Both the position numbers and the translations under genes were made by a program. Shown here in pieces: positions 15,269 through 24,474 of a stretch of 38,950 nucleotides of DNA. Positions within the stretch are counted from its first letter, which is position 1. Every line of letters starts with the position of its first letter. Below the pieces are notes generated by a model that ran no database searches, was not told the origin of the DNA, and saw only the letters and a program-made list of their open reading frames with translations. The stretch comes from Egerieenecus merdigallinarum. GTDB taxonomy: Bacteria; Bacillota; Clostridia; Christensenellales; Aristaeellaceae. Location of the stretch: NCBI GenBank assembly GCA_018711985.1, contig DVHS01000169.1, positions 1-38,950 of the forward strand, in the 5' to 3' direction.

Positions 15269-16798
15269 TTAAGCCCGCCAGATCACAAAGCTCTGACCGT
15301 CCAGGCGCGCTCCCGCATCCGTGGGTGAAACCTTTCCGGCCAGGAACAGCGGGTCGCCCACCGGGAAGGGAATCTCCCGGGCATCCGCCGCGGCATTCAG
15401 CGCCAGCATCAGCCCGCCCCGGCGATATACAAAGGGATAGCCGTCCTGGCCCATCCACACGGGTTCAAAGGGGGCATCCGCCTGCAGCTCCGGCGTATTC
15501 CGCCGGAAGGTCAGCAGCGCCCGGACGTAGCGCAGCAGGGAGCCTTCCTCCGCTTCCTGATCCGCCACGGTGGGGGCGTCGGAAGCCATGTCCTGGGGCA
15601 GGTAGGTATCGGGGCAGGTGGAGAAACCGTACTGGGGCGTATGATCCCACTGCAGGGGCGTACGGTCGCCGGTGCGGTCATAGCCGCCCTCCTTGCTGGG
15701 AAGGAACAGGTGCCGCATGCCAATCTCGTCCCCCGCGTACACAAAGGGCACGCCCGGCAGGGTAAACAGCAGGCTGTACGCCATTTTCAGCTCGGAAACA
15801 TCCAATTCCAGGGCCGGACGGCGGGTATCGTGGTTGCTGGTGATCAGACAGATGAATCCGCTCTCCCGGCTGAGCAGGTACCGATGCACATATTCGTTCA
15901 GGAAACGGTTCAGGTCGCCCCGGGCTTCCTTATGGAAATAGCTCCGGGCGCCGTCCCGCATGAGGGTGCGGTAGCCGCTGCCCCGGGGCCCTTCATGGTT
16001 CAGGTAGAAGTCTCCCTGGAACTGCGCCTTGCACAGGGATTTCTCCGGGTCGCTCCACTCTGCCACCAGCACCGCCTGGGGAAACTCCTTTGCGAGCATG
16101 GCCTGCGCCTTGCGCCACAGGGCGGAGGTAGCCTCCTTGCCGGGGTCATCCTTGACCAGGCTGTCGGCCATGTCCACCCGGAAGCCATCGCAGCCCTTGC
16201 GCAGCCAGAAGCGCATCACATCGATGATTTCCTCCATGGTAGCCTGGCACCGGGGGTCCCGCCAGTCCATCTGCCAGGGCTGGGACACCTGGCCAAAGCC
16301 GTAGTTCAGCGCCGGCTGCATGTCAAAGAAATTGATCAGCGCGCAGCCGTTGCGCTGGGTGGTGCCACAGATCCAGTTGTACTCCCGTGGCTTGTCAAAG
16401 GCATTGCCGGTCCATACATAGCGGTCGCTGTACTCGTTGCGTTCCGCCTCCTGGCTTTGGCGGAACCAGGGATGCTGGTCGCTGGTGTGCCCAGGCACCA
16501 GGTCCAGCAGGATGTGCATTCCCCGGGCGTGCGCCTGGCGGAACAGCTCCTCCAGGTCCTCGTTGGTGCCATAGCGGGGCGCAACCCTGCGGTAATCCCG
16601 CACGTCATAGCCCGCATCCTGCATGGGGGAGTCAAAGCAGGGATTCAGCCAGATGGTATCGCAGCCCAGGGAGCGCACGTAATCCAGCTTGTCCATTACG
16701 CCACGCAAATCCCCGATGCCGTCCCCGTTGGTATCCAGAAAGCTCTGTGGATAGATTTCATAGGCAATCGCCCGGCTAAACCATTGCGGCATACGCAT
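15269..16798 (-). CDS. GH13 alpha-glucosidase / alpha-amylase family enzyme
   Basis: A 509-residue cytosolic glycoside hydrolase with no signal peptide. An (alpha/beta)8 GH13 domain carries the nucleophile Asp209 (CDGFRVDMAD), the general acid/base Glu247 (LVAEWSD) and the third acid Asp324 (TSNHDTRR). A calcium-loop-like DTNGDGIGD lies at 22-30, typical of oligo-1,6-glucosidase, trehalose-6-phosphate hydrolase and maltogenic enzymes. The QPALNYG stretch (161-167) also fits GH13 subfamilies acting on short oligosaccharides. A small beta domain follows from about residue 420. Substrate choice among maltose, isomaltose and sucrose-type glucosides cannot be fixed by eye. The start at 16798 has AAGGAGG with 10-base spacing. 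It stands alone, with its own terminator. Confidence 0.9.
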   Translation of the reverse strand: MRMPQWFSRAIAYEIYPQSFLDTNGDGIGDLRGVMDKLDYVRSLGCDTIWLNPCFDSPMQDAGYDVRDYRRVAPRYGTNEDLEELFRQAHARGMHILLDLVPGHTSDQHPWFRQSQEAERNEYSDRYVWTGNAFDKPREYNWICGTTQRNGCALINFFDMQPALNYGFGQVSQPWQMDWRDPRCQATMEEIIDVMRFWLRKGCDGFRVDMADSLVKDDPGKEATSALWRKAQAMLAKEFPQAVLVAEWSDPEKSLCKAQFQGDFYLNHEGPRGSGYRTLMRDGARSYFHKEARGDLNRFLNEYVHRYLLSRESGFICLITSNHDTRRPALELDVSELKMAYSLLFTLPGVPFVYAGDEIGMRHLFLPSKEGGYDRTGDRTPLQWDHTPQYGFSTCPDTYLPQDMASDAPTVADQEAEEGSLLRYVRALLTFRRNTPELQADAPFEPVWMGQDGYPFVYRRGGLMLALNAAADAREIPFPVGDPLFLAGKVSPTDAGARLDGQSFVIWRA

Positions 16799-16895
16799 AA
16801 GGCAGGTACCTCCTTTTTATCTTGACCGCGTCCGCTGCGGGTGCGCGGTCTCTGCATGGGAAAAAATACGACAAGGGCGGCGCCATTCCTGCCGT

Positions 16896-16924
16896 TTGCT
16901 TCAAATCCATGCCTGTGGTATAAT
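16896..16924 (+). promoter_or_regulatory. Sigma-A-type promoter of the LicD-GT8-flippase operon
   Basis: TTGCTT (16896-16901) and a consensus TATAAT (16919-16924) are spaced 17 bases apart, 60 bases upstream of the LicD start. The open frame that begins further upstream crosses this promoter, which favours the later start codon. Confidence 0.75.
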
Positions 16925-16984
16925 GGCCACGACGTCCCCCCAACCAGTACGACACCAAAGCCATGGAGAAAGGATTTCTGCGCC

Positions 16985-17833
16985 ATGTCTGATTACGCAC
17001 CTGAAATACTGGCCCGGCTCCAGCGAACGGAGTTCGCCATTGCAAAGGCCTTTTTTTCCTTCTGCCAAGAGCACGGCATTCCCGCTGTCTCCCTGTACGG
17101 TACCGTTCTGGGCGCGGTGCGCCACGGTGGTTTCATCCCCTGGGATGACGATATGGACGTGGGGCTGCTGCGCCAGGATTATCAAAAGCTGCTGTCCCTA
17201 AAGGATCAGCTGCCCGGGGAGCTGGAGCTGCTTTGCCCGGAATATACGCCGGGATATACCCTCACCTTTGCCAAGCTCTGCCTGAAAAATACCACGTTCA
17301 TTGAGGCCAGCCATCAGGAGCGGGCCTATCATTCCGGCATTTACATTGACATCTATCCCTTGGACTTTGCCCCGGAGGAGGAGGCGGAGCAGCGCCGCCA
17401 GCAGCGCCGCTGCTTCCTCTATGCCCGGCTGACCGCCCTGGCCCAGTACCGTAACCCCAGCCTTCCTGAGGGCGCTACCGGCCTGCAGGCGGCAGCCATG
17501 CGCGTGGCCTGCTTTTTGGGGCACGGGCTGCTGCGCCTCACCGGTCAGACACGGACGCGGATGTACCGCCGCTATCTGCGCTGGGCAACCCGCTACGAGG
17601 ATAACGGCCTATTGGTGGATGTGGCGGACATGCGGCCCCAGGATACGCTGCTGCCCGCGCCGCTGTTTTTCCCGGCGTCCTCGCTGCCCTTCATGGACGG
17701 CGAACTGCCCGTTCCCGCAGACAGCCACGCTTACCTGAAGGCATATTATCATGACTACATGCGCCTCCCCGCACCGGAGGAACGCCATAACCATCCCCCC
17801 GCCGTACTGAAGTTTGAGGAGGATGCATCGTGA
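16985..17833 (+). CDS. LicD-family nucleotidyltransferase-fold protein
   Basis: A 282-residue cytosolic protein of the LicD/fukutin-related family, whose members transfer phosphocholine or similar phospho-groups to surface glycans and teichoic acids. The family motif runs YGTVLGAVRHGGFIPWDDD (38-56), with the DDDMD metal site at 54-58. YHSGIYIDIYPLDFAP further on is also typical. The start at 16985 has AGAAAGGA with a 10-base spacer. Its stop overlaps the GTG of the glycosyltransferase by four bases. Together with the GT8 and flippase genes it suggests decoration of a surface polysaccharide. The actual donor (CDP-choline or other) is unknown, and no choline uptake or kinase gene is seen nearby. 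Confidence 0.9.
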   Translation: MSDYAPEILARLQRTEFAIAKAFFSFCQEHGIPAVSLYGTVLGAVRHGGFIPWDDDMDVGLLRQDYQKLLSLKDQLPGELELLCPEYTPGYTLTFAKLCLKNTTFIEASHQERAYHSGIYIDIYPLDFAPEEEAEQRRQQRRCFLYARLTALAQYRNPSLPEGATGLQAAAMRVACFLGHGLLRLTGQTRTRMYRRYLRWATRYEDNGLLVDVADMRPQDTLLPAPLFFPASSLPFMDGELPVPADSHAYLKAYYHDYMRLPAPEERHNHPPAVLKFEEDAS

Positions 17834-18831
17834 ACATTCTGTATGCCTCGGACGAGAATTACCTGCGCCATGCCGCCGCGTCCATGGTTTCCCTGTGCGA
17901 ACATACGCCGCCGGAGGCGGAGCTGCGATTCCACCTGCTTTCCATGGGGGTATCCAGCCAAGGGGCGCAGCGGCTGCGGGATACCCTGGCCCCCTATGGG
18001 CGGGAACTCTGCCTGTGGGAGCTGGGCGACCTGCGGAAGTGGTTTGATTTCTCGGTCAACTCCCGGGGATTTGCCCTGAGCACCCTGGCGCGGCTGTTTG
18101 TGGGCCGGGTGCTGCCGGAGGACGTGCATCGCGTGCTGTACCTGGACTGCGACACCCTGCCCCTGGAGGACCTGTCCGCCCTGGAACAGTTTGACCTGAA
18201 GGGATGCCCCCTGGCCATGGCGCAGGAGCCCACGGCCCGCCACAGCCGCAAGCGCGAACTGGACCTGGCCCCCGAGCAGCCCTATTTTAACGCCGGTGTG
18301 CTGCTCATCGACCTGGACCGCTGGCGGGCAGAGGGCACGGAAAAAACCGTCCTGGATTATTACCGGGAAAAGGGTGGAGCGCTCCTGGCCCCGGATCAGG
18401 ACGCGCTCAATGGGGCGCTGGCCGGGCACATCTGCCCCCTGCCACCCCGGTACAACTTTGGCTCCGTACAGATTTATTACCCCTGGAAGGCGCAGAAGCG
18501 CATGTCCGCCCCCGCGCCTTTCTACCCCACGGAACAGGCCTATCAGCAGGCGGCTTTTCCCCCTGCCATCATTCATTTCCTGGGCGAGGAACGCCCCTGG
18601 CGGGAGGGCAACCGCCACCCCTACCGGGCGGCCTATGAAGCGGCGCTGGCGAAAACACCCTGGCGCGGCGCGCCCATGGAAAGCGGCTGGCAGACGTATT
18701 TCCGCTGCTTTGACCTGTTCAACCGTTTGACACGGCCATTCCCCCTGCTGCGCTGGCGCATCATCAATGCGCTGATTCCCGCTTTTATGCGCTACCGGGA
18801 ACAGGCCAGAAAGAAAAAGCAACATGGCTAA
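17830..18831 (+). CDS. Glycosyltransferase family 8 protein
   Basis: A 333-residue retaining GT-A glycosyltransferase. It starts NILYASDENYLRHAAASMVS, the usual GT8 nucleotide-sugar binding start. The DxD metal motif is Asp106-Cys-Asp108 (VLYLDCDTL). FNAGVLLIDLDRWR, LLAPDQDALN and IIHFLGEERPW are the conserved later motifs. GT8 enzymes transfer glucose or galactose from UDP-sugars; the acceptor here is probably a lipid-linked surface oligosaccharide. The C-terminal basic tail (REQARKKK) follows a hydrophobic stretch and may associate with the membrane. The start is GTG, behind GAGGAGG, overlapping the LicD stop. The stop region overlaps the flippase start by eight bases. Confidence 0.92.
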   Translation: MNILYASDENYLRHAAASMVSLCEHTPPEAELRFHLLSMGVSSQGAQRLRDTLAPYGRELCLWELGDLRKWFDFSVNSRGFALSTLARLFVGRVLPEDVHRVLYLDCDTLPLEDLSALEQFDLKGCPLAMAQEPTARHSRKRELDLAPEQPYFNAGVLLIDLDRWRAEGTEKTVLDYYREKGGALLAPDQDALNGALAGHICPLPPRYNFGSVQIYYPWKAQKRMSAPAPFYPTEQAYQQAAFPPAIIHFLGEERPWREGNRHPYRAAYEAALAKTPWRGAPMESGWQTYFRCFDLFNRLTRPFPLLRWRIINALIPAFMRYREQARKKKQHG

Positions 18832-20065
18832 AAGGCAATCTTCCCTGGGACGGGACATGGCTTTCAACTCCATGGGGTCGCTGTTTTATCTGCTGTGCCA
18901 GTGGCTGCTCACCGTGGTGGTGGTGCCTCTTTGCTCCTTTGAAGCGGCGGGCATCCTGACCCTGTCTATCTCCCTGACCAATGTATTTTTCACCCTGGCG
19001 ACCTTCGGCATCCGCATTTTCCAGGTGTCGGACAGCCAAGGCAAATACGGACCCGGGCTGTATATCTCTACCCGGGTTTTTACGTGCTTGTGCTCCTTTG
19101 CCCTTTGCGCGGCCTTTCTGCTGTGCAACCGGCAGTACACCGCCGAGCAGGTGCTGTGCATCCTTTTCTACATGTTATATCGCATTGGTGAAGCGCTGGT
19201 GGATGTGCTGGCCGGAGAGGAGCAAAAGGCGTACCGGTTCGATTATGTGGGGCTGTCGTTTCTGCTCCGCGGGCTGACGACGCTGCTGAGCTTCTCGCTG
19301 ATGCTCTATTGCACCCGGAACCTCACCCTGACGCTGCTGGTCATGGCGGTGATGACCCTGGGTGTGGTGCTGGCCTACGATGGCCGGAAGGTCAAGGCGC
19401 TGACCGGCTTCCGCCTGCACCTGAGCTTTCGGGAGAGCTTGCCCCTGCTCCGGGAAGCCTGGCCGCTGATGCTCAATTCCGCCCTGCTTACCCTTTTGGC
19501 CGCGCTGCCGCGCTACTTTCTGGAAATGTACCACGGCAGTGAACTGCTGGGCTACTTCGGCTCCGTATCCACCCCGGCGGTGATTATTCAGGCAGGATGC
19601 AGCTTTATCTACACGCCCCTGGTGGCGCCGCTGAGCAGCCGCTTTGCCCGTGGGGACCTGCGGGATTTCCGGCGGATGCTGCTGCTGGCGCTGGGCGGCG
19701 TGCTGGGGTTTGCCGCGTGCATGTTTGCGGGTGCGGCGCTGCTGGGGCGCTGGGGGCTGACGCTGCTGTTTGGGCAGGCGATCCTTCCCTATGCCTTTCT
19801 GCTGCTGCCCGTGCTGGGCTCCACGCTGTGCATTTCCCTCATATACTTCTTTGAAGTGCCTCTGACCATTGGCCGCCGGCTCAAGGTCATGACGGCCATT
19901 CACGGCGGCGCGGTGGTGGTGGCCGCGGCGGTTTCCCTGCTGGCCATTCCGGCCCAAGGGTTGCAGGGGGTGCTGCTGGCGCTGTACGCCAGCGCCGGCT
20001 GCGACGTGCTGGCCATGGCCGCGGTTACGGCTCGGATGTGCCGCAAGGCAGAAACGCCCGCCTGA
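18824..20065 (+). CDS. Polysaccharide flippase-like membrane protein (MOP/Wzx type)
   Basis: A 413-residue integral membrane protein with about twelve hydrophobic helices. The N-terminal part contains GRDMAFNSMGSLFYLLCQWL, and the middle has PRYFLEMYHGSELLGYFGSV, a motif common to Wzx/oligosaccharide flippases of the MOP superfamily where 'DR.ll......LG.Y....' occurs. It would move lipid-linked oligosaccharide across the membrane. It overlaps the GT8 gene and is the last gene of the LicD-GT8 operon. Codon use matches its neighbours. No polymerase (Wzy) is seen, so the glycan may be short or completed by genes elsewhere. A weak hairpin near 20111-20144 with TTTT may terminate the transcript. 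Confidence 0.85.
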   Translation: MAKRQSSLGRDMAFNSMGSLFYLLCQWLLTVVVVPLCSFEAAGILTLSISLTNVFFTLATFGIRIFQVSDSQGKYGPGLYISTRVFTCLCSFALCAAFLLCNRQYTAEQVLCILFYMLYRIGEALVDVLAGEEQKAYRFDYVGLSFLLRGLTTLLSFSLMLYCTRNLTLTLLVMAVMTLGVVLAYDGRKVKALTGFRLHLSFRESLPLLREAWPLMLNSALLTLLAALPRYFLEMYHGSELLGYFGSVSTPAVIIQAGCSFIYTPLVAPLSSRFARGDLRDFRRMLLLALGGVLGFAACMFAGAALLGRWGLTLLFGQAILPYAFLLLPVLGSTLCISLIYFFEVPLTIGRRLKVMTAIHGGAVVVAAAVSLLAIPAQGLQGVLLALYASAGCDVLAMAAVTARMCRKAETPA

Positions 20066-20172
20066 AACAGGTGATAGAGGCAAAGTTGCTTTTCAGGGAC
20101 ATGGACAGGGGAGGCATACAGACGTCGCTTTCGCGCGGCGCCTCTTTTGCGTAGAAAAAGGCCGTCCTTTGC

Positions 20173-20201
20173 TTTACCGAAAATATTCCATGTGCTATAA
20201 T
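20173..20201 (+). promoter_or_regulatory. Sigma-A-type promoter of recD2
   Basis: TTTACC (20173-20178) and TATAAT (20196-20201) are spaced 17 bases apart, 31 bases upstream of the chosen ATG. The longer in-frame ATG at 20169 lies upstream of this promoter and is therefore unlikely to be used. Confidence 0.7.
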
Positions 20202-20231
20202 AAAGCGATTTTGTGCCGGGAGGTGAGCAGC

Positions 20232-22466
20232 ATGGAACAGGTGGAAGCCACCGTGCGGGAAACCATCTATCGAAACGAGGAAAACGGCTACTCGGTGGTT
20301 CAGTGCAAGGGCGACCGCCGGGGATTCACCGCCGTGGGCTCCCTGCCCATGCTCACCAGCGGGGAGCGGGTCACCTTTTCCGGAGAATGGACGGAGCATC
20401 CCCAATATGGCCCGCAGTTCAGGGTGACCGCCTGCCAGATCCATCAGCCCACCAGCCTGCTGGGCATTGAGCGCTATCTGGGCAGCGGGCTGATTCACGG
20501 GGTGGGGCCGTCCACCGCCCGGCAAATTGTGCAGCATTTCGGCATGGAGACGCTGGAAGTGCTCAGCGAGCACCCCGAGCGTCTCCAGGAGGTTCCCGGC
20601 ATGGGCCGCAAGCGCTGGCGGCAGATTGCCGAGAGCTTTCAGGAGCAGCAAACGGCCCGGGAGGCCATGATTTTTCTGCAAAGCTACGGTATTCCTGCAA
20701 AGCTCTCCGTGAAAATCAGCCGCCTGTACGGGGACCGTGCGCCGGACGTCATCCGCAATAATCCTTACCGCCTGGTGGAGGATCTGGAGGGCGTGGGCTT
20801 TCTCACCGCCGACCGGATTGCCACGGCCCTGGGCATTGCCCCGGACAGTGAATTCCGCCTGCAAGCCGCGCTGAAGTACCTTTTGCGGGATGCGGCCGCG
20901 TCGGCAGGGCATGTGTACCTGCCCCAGGCGTATTTGACCCAGCGCTGCGCGCAGCTGCTCCACGTGGAGGAGGCGCTGATTGCCCGGCAACTGCAAGTGC
21001 TGATGCTGCGCCGGGAGCTCATTGCCGGAGGCACCACGGAGGAGCCCACGGTATACCTGCCCCAGTACGACGCCGCGGAGCGGGAGGTGGCCCAGCGGCT
21101 GATGGAGCTCATGGCCGCTCTGGCGCCCCAGCAGCGCCTGGGAGTGGAAGGAGAGATCGACCGCTTTGAGCGGGAGCGGAACATCCGCTTCAGCGCCAAG
21201 CAGCGTCAGGCCATTGCCGCGGCCCTGGAGCAGGGCGTGCTGGTGATTACCGGCGGGCCGGGTACCGGTAAAACCACGCTGATTAACTGCATGATCCGCC
21301 TGCTGGCCCAGGAGGGCGAGGTGGTGCTGTGCGCCCCCACAGGCCGCGCTGCCAAACGCATGACCGAGGCCACGGGCTATGAAGCCAAAACCATCCACCG
21401 CCTGCTGGAATATGGCGGGGATACGGACGCCTTCCATCGGGACCAGGAGAATCCCATTGAGGGGGATTGCCTGATTGTGGATGAATGCTCCATGGTGGAC
21501 CTGATGCTCATGCGGGGGCTGCTGCGGGCACTGGAGCCAGGGACAAGGCTGATCCTGGTGGGGGACGCGGACCAGCTGCCTTCGGTGGGCGCGGGGAATG
21601 TCCTGGGGGACATCCTGCAAAGCGGGGTGATCCCCTCTGTGCGGCTTACGGACATTTTCCGCCAGGAGGGGGAAAGCCGCATCGTGGTCAACGCGCACCG
21701 GGTGAACCAGGGCCAGATGCCCCTGCTCAATGAGAAGCAGACGGACTTTTTCTTTGAGCGGCAGGAGCATTTTGCCCAAGCCGCCCAGAGCATTGTGGCG
21801 CTGGTCACCCGCCGCCTGCCGGGCTATCTGGGCTACGGGGAAAAGGAGCGGCGGAACCTGGCCATGCACAACATCCAGGTGCTGGCCCCCGCGAAAAAGG
21901 GTGAGTGCGGGGTGGCCGCCCTGAACCGCGCCCTGCAGGAGGCCCTTAACCCGCCCGGAAACGGCAAGCCTTCCCTCACCTGGGGGGAGAACATCTTTCG
22001 CCTGGGGGACAAGGTCATCCAGATGAAGAACGACTACCAGCTGGAATGGCGGCGGAAAATGCCCGCCGGCTGGGAGGATGGGGAAGGCGTGTTCAACGGG
22101 GACGTGGGTTTCATTACCGCGGTGGATGTGGAGGAGCACTGCCTGACGGTATGCTTCGACGAGGAAAAGGAGGCGGTATACGCCTCCGCGCAGCTGGAAA
22201 ACCTGGAGCTGGCCTATTGCCTTTCCGTGCACAAGAGCCAGGGCAGCGAGTTCCCGGTGGTGGTGATGCCCGTGGTGGGCGGGCCGCCCATGCTGCTTAC
22301 CCGCAATCTGTTTTACACGGCGCTGACCCGTGCCCGGCGGCTGGTGGTGCTGGTGGGCCGGGAGGAAGTGGTGCGCGCCATGGTGGAAAACGACCACATC
22401 CTGCGCCGCTATACCACCCTGGCCCAGCGGCTTACCGCCCTGGCGGGGCTGCTGCCGGGGACGTAA
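20232..22466 (+). CDS. recD2: RecD2-type superfamily 1 DNA helicase
   Basis: A 744-residue SF1B 5'-3' helicase of the RecD2 (RecD-like, not RecBCD-associated) group. The N-terminal OB-like and helix-hairpin-helix regions contain GYSVVQCKGD and two helix-hairpin-helix motifs (LIHGVGPSTARQIV, LQEVPGMGRKRWRQI). Walker A GGPGTGKTT lies at about 339-347, Walker B LIVDECSMVD near 418, motif III LILVGDADQLPSVGAGNVL follows, and motif VI is FYTALTRARR. The C-terminal SHxSQG-like motif reads SVHKSQGSEFP. The enzyme is linked to DNA repair and mismatch tolerance in Firmicutes. The ATG at 20232 has GGGAGGTGA upstream. The following ComF-like gene begins 26 bases later, the usual clostridial pairing. Confidence 0.95.
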   Translation: MEQVEATVRETIYRNEENGYSVVQCKGDRRGFTAVGSLPMLTSGERVTFSGEWTEHPQYGPQFRVTACQIHQPTSLLGIERYLGSGLIHGVGPSTARQIVQHFGMETLEVLSEHPERLQEVPGMGRKRWRQIAESFQEQQTAREAMIFLQSYGIPAKLSVKISRLYGDRAPDVIRNNPYRLVEDLEGVGFLTADRIATALGIAPDSEFRLQAALKYLLRDAAASAGHVYLPQAYLTQRCAQLLHVEEALIARQLQVLMLRRELIAGGTTEEPTVYLPQYDAAEREVAQRLMELMAALAPQQRLGVEGEIDRFERERNIRFSAKQRQAIAAALEQGVLVITGGPGTGKTTLINCMIRLLAQEGEVVLCAPTGRAAKRMTEATGYEAKTIHRLLEYGGDTDAFHRDQENPIEGDCLIVDECSMVDLMLMRGLLRALEPGTRLILVGDADQLPSVGAGNVLGDILQSGVIPSVRLTDIFRQEGESRIVVNAHRVNQGQMPLLNEKQTDFFFERQEHFAQAAQSIVALVTRRLPGYLGYGEKERRNLAMHNIQVLAPAKKGECGVAALNRALQEALNPPGNGKPSLTWGENIFRLGDKVIQMKNDYQLEWRRKMPAGWEDGEGVFNGDVGFITAVDVEEHCLTVCFDEEKEAVYASAQLENLELAYCLSVHKSQGSEFPVVVMPVVGGPPMLLTRNLFYTALTRARRLVVLVGREEVVRAMVENDHILRRYTTLAQRLTALAGLLPGT

Positions 22467-22492
22467 GCCCCGGGGAAGGGAGAAAGGGCTTT

Positions 22493-23200
22493 ATGGATGA
22501 GCCACGCCGGACCCGGTGGCTAAGCCGCCTGGGAGACTCGCTCAAGGAACTGCTGTGGCCCCTGGGACGTTTCTGCATCCTGTGCGGTGTGGCTACCCGC
22601 TCCCAGAGCCTTTGCCCCCGATGCCTGGCAAACCTGAGGGCCTGCGCCCTGCCCCTGGCGCACCAGCATCCCGGAATGACGGCGGCGGACGGGCTGTGCG
22701 CCGCCTTTGCCTATGAGGATGCGGCCAAGCGGCTGGTGTGGGAGCTGAAATTCGGCGCATGGGAGGAGGCAGGGGTGGTGCTGGGCTGGCACATGTCCTG
22801 GGCGGTGCGCGCCCGGGGCTGGGAGGCCGACCTGATCACCTGGGTGCCCATGCCGCAAAAGCGCAGGCGTGAGCGGGGCATTGATCATGCACGCTGCCTG
22901 GCCGAGCAGCTAGCTCGGGCGCTGGAGCTGCCCTGCGCCGGCTTGCTGGCGCGCCGGGACGAGGATGCCGTCCCGCAGCATACCCTTTCCCGGGCGGAGC
23001 GCCTCCGCCATGCCAGGGATGCCTTCTGCCCCGCCATGGACGCGCCTTCGCCGGAGGGCCTACGGGTTTTGCTGGTGGATGACGTGCTGACCACCGGAGC
23101 CACCGCGGCGGACTGCGTCCGGGAGCTTCAGGCCATGGGGGCGGCACAGGTGCTGGTGGCGGTGGCCTGCCGGGCCATGCACGACGATGATGAAGGATGA
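22493..23200 (+). CDS. ComF-family phosphoribosyltransferase-like protein
   Basis: A 235-residue protein of the ComFC/GntX family. An N-terminal zinc ribbon has Cys28, Cys31, Cys41 and Cys44 (CILCG, CPRC). A PRTase fold follows with AFAYEDAAKRLVWELKFG, VPMPQKRRRERGIDHA and the PRPP-binding loop VLLVDDVLTTGATAADC. ComFC acts in natural transformation in Bacillus, probably in DNA uptake or processing, but many genomes carry it without known competence. It follows recD2 closely and ends 4 bases before the GTG chosen for the PIG-L gene. The open frame continues upstream into recD2, but the ATG at 22493 has AGAAAGGG upstream and the expected length. Confidence 0.9.
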   Translation: MDEPRRTRWLSRLGDSLKELLWPLGRFCILCGVATRSQSLCPRCLANLRACALPLAHQHPGMTAADGLCAAFAYEDAAKRLVWELKFGAWEEAGVVLGWHMSWAVRARGWEADLITWVPMPQKRRRERGIDHARCLAEQLARALELPCAGLLARRDEDAVPQHTLSRAERLRHARDAFCPAMDAPSPEGLRVLLVDDVLTTGATAADCVRELQAMGAAQVLVAVACRAMHDDDEG

Positions 23201-23204
23201 GGAA

Positions 23205-24383
23205 GTGTTGACAACGAAGCTTTTGTGGATGCTGGCATTGGTGCTGTGCCTTTGCCTGGGAGCGGCGTCCGCGGCCGGTGCGGAGGCGGATGCCCTGGCA
23301 CGGGACATCACCGGACAATGCCTGTTCAACGGCCGGGAAAACATTGCGGACCTGGAGGACGGCAACTACCGCACCTTCTGGACCAGCCACCGGCAGGAGG
23401 GCGCCCATTGCCTGATGGTCAGCGCCCCGGAAGCGGTGGGCGGCGTACTGGTCCGCTGGCGGAATCCCGCACCCCTGGCCGCTCAGGTGAAGCAGGGCGG
23501 GGAATGGGTTACCGTGGCTCAGAGCGACACCGCCTACGCGGCGTTGTACCTGCCATTGCCGGGGCTTACGGAGTTCCGGCTGGTGAACGCGGAAAGCGCC
23601 TGGGCCAAGCTGGAGATCTGCGAGGTGACGGTGTACAGCCAGGGAACGTTGCCTGAGGATGTGCAGGTATGGCGGGAGCCGGCGGAGCAGGTGGACCTGA
23701 TGCTCCTCTCCGCGCACCCGGATGACGAGGTGCTGTGGTTCGGAGGCTTGCTGCCCTATTACGCGGGGGAGCGGCAAAAGGAATGCCTGGTGGTATGCTT
23801 TGCCTACAATGCCTACCATCGCCGCCTGGAGCTGCTGGACAGCCTGTGGACCTGCGGCGTTCGGGCGTATCCCGTTTTTGCCGGGTATCAGGATTACCTG
23901 ACCTCCACCCTGAAGGACATGTATCAGTACTGGGACAAGCAATCCCTTTACCAGGACGTGTGCAACCTGTACCGGCAGTACAGGCCGCAGGTGGTGGTGG
24001 CCCACGACAAGCATGGGGAATACGGCCACGGAGCGCACCAGGCGGTGTCCGACGCCGCGCGCAAGGCCACAAAGCTGGCCGCGGACGAAACCCAGTGCGT
24101 GGGCACGGTGAAAACCCTGGGCGTGTGGCAGGTGCCCAAGGTGTATATTCACCTGTGGGAGGAAAATCAGCTGGCCATGGACTGGCATCAGCCCCTGGCC
24201 GCCTTTGACGGGCTGACTGCCCAGGAAGTGGCCCGCCGGGCTTATGCCTGCCATACCAGCCAGCAGCAGAAGCAATGGGCCGTGCTGGATGGAGGGATAT
24301 ACGACAACAGCCTGTTTGGATTGTTCTCCTCCACCGTGGGCCCGGATGTGGAAAAGAACGACATGTTCGAGCACCTGGAGTGA
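23205..24383 (+). CDS. Secreted PIG-L family deacetylase
   Basis: A protein of about 392 residues with a signal peptide: LTTKLLWMLALVLCLCLGAA, cleavage near ASA-AGAEA. A beta-rich N-terminal domain of about 140 residues (FNGRENIADLEDGNYRTFW, typical of F5/8-type modules) precedes the PIG-L deacetylase domain. That domain has the zinc motif SAHPDDEV and a later HDKHGEYGHGAHQ. PIG-L enzymes remove N-acetyl groups from sugars, so an exported member probably acts on cell-wall or foreign glycans. I chose the GTG at 23205 because AAGGA lies 7 bases upstream. ATGs at 23187 and 23190 are in frame, overlap comF and lack a ribosome binding site. It is probably co-transcribed with comF. Confidence 0.88.
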   Translation: MLTTKLLWMLALVLCLCLGAASAAGAEADALARDITGQCLFNGRENIADLEDGNYRTFWTSHRQEGAHCLMVSAPEAVGGVLVRWRNPAPLAAQVKQGGEWVTVAQSDTAYAALYLPLPGLTEFRLVNAESAWAKLEICEVTVYSQGTLPEDVQVWREPAEQVDLMLLSAHPDDEVLWFGGLLPYYAGERQKECLVVCFAYNAYHRRLELLDSLWTCGVRAYPVFAGYQDYLTSTLKDMYQYWDKQSLYQDVCNLYRQYRPQVVVAHDKHGEYGHGAHQAVSDAARKATKLAADETQCVGTVKTLGVWQVPKVYIHLWEENQLAMDWHQPLAAFDGLTAQEVARRAYACHTSQQQKQWAVLDGGIYDNSLFGLFSSTVGPDVEKNDMFEHLE

Positions 24384-24474
24384 GCTGCCGCATAGCTCCC
24401 GGCGCCTGCGCCCATACTATACATTAAACCCTTGTGTCATGAACACCAACGGAACAAACCAAGGAGGTGCCCCT

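Noticed and set aside
20025..22397. A 790-codon minus-strand open frame opposite recD2.
   Set aside because: The composition is typical of an antisense shadow in high-GC DNA, and the plus strand carries complete helicase motifs.
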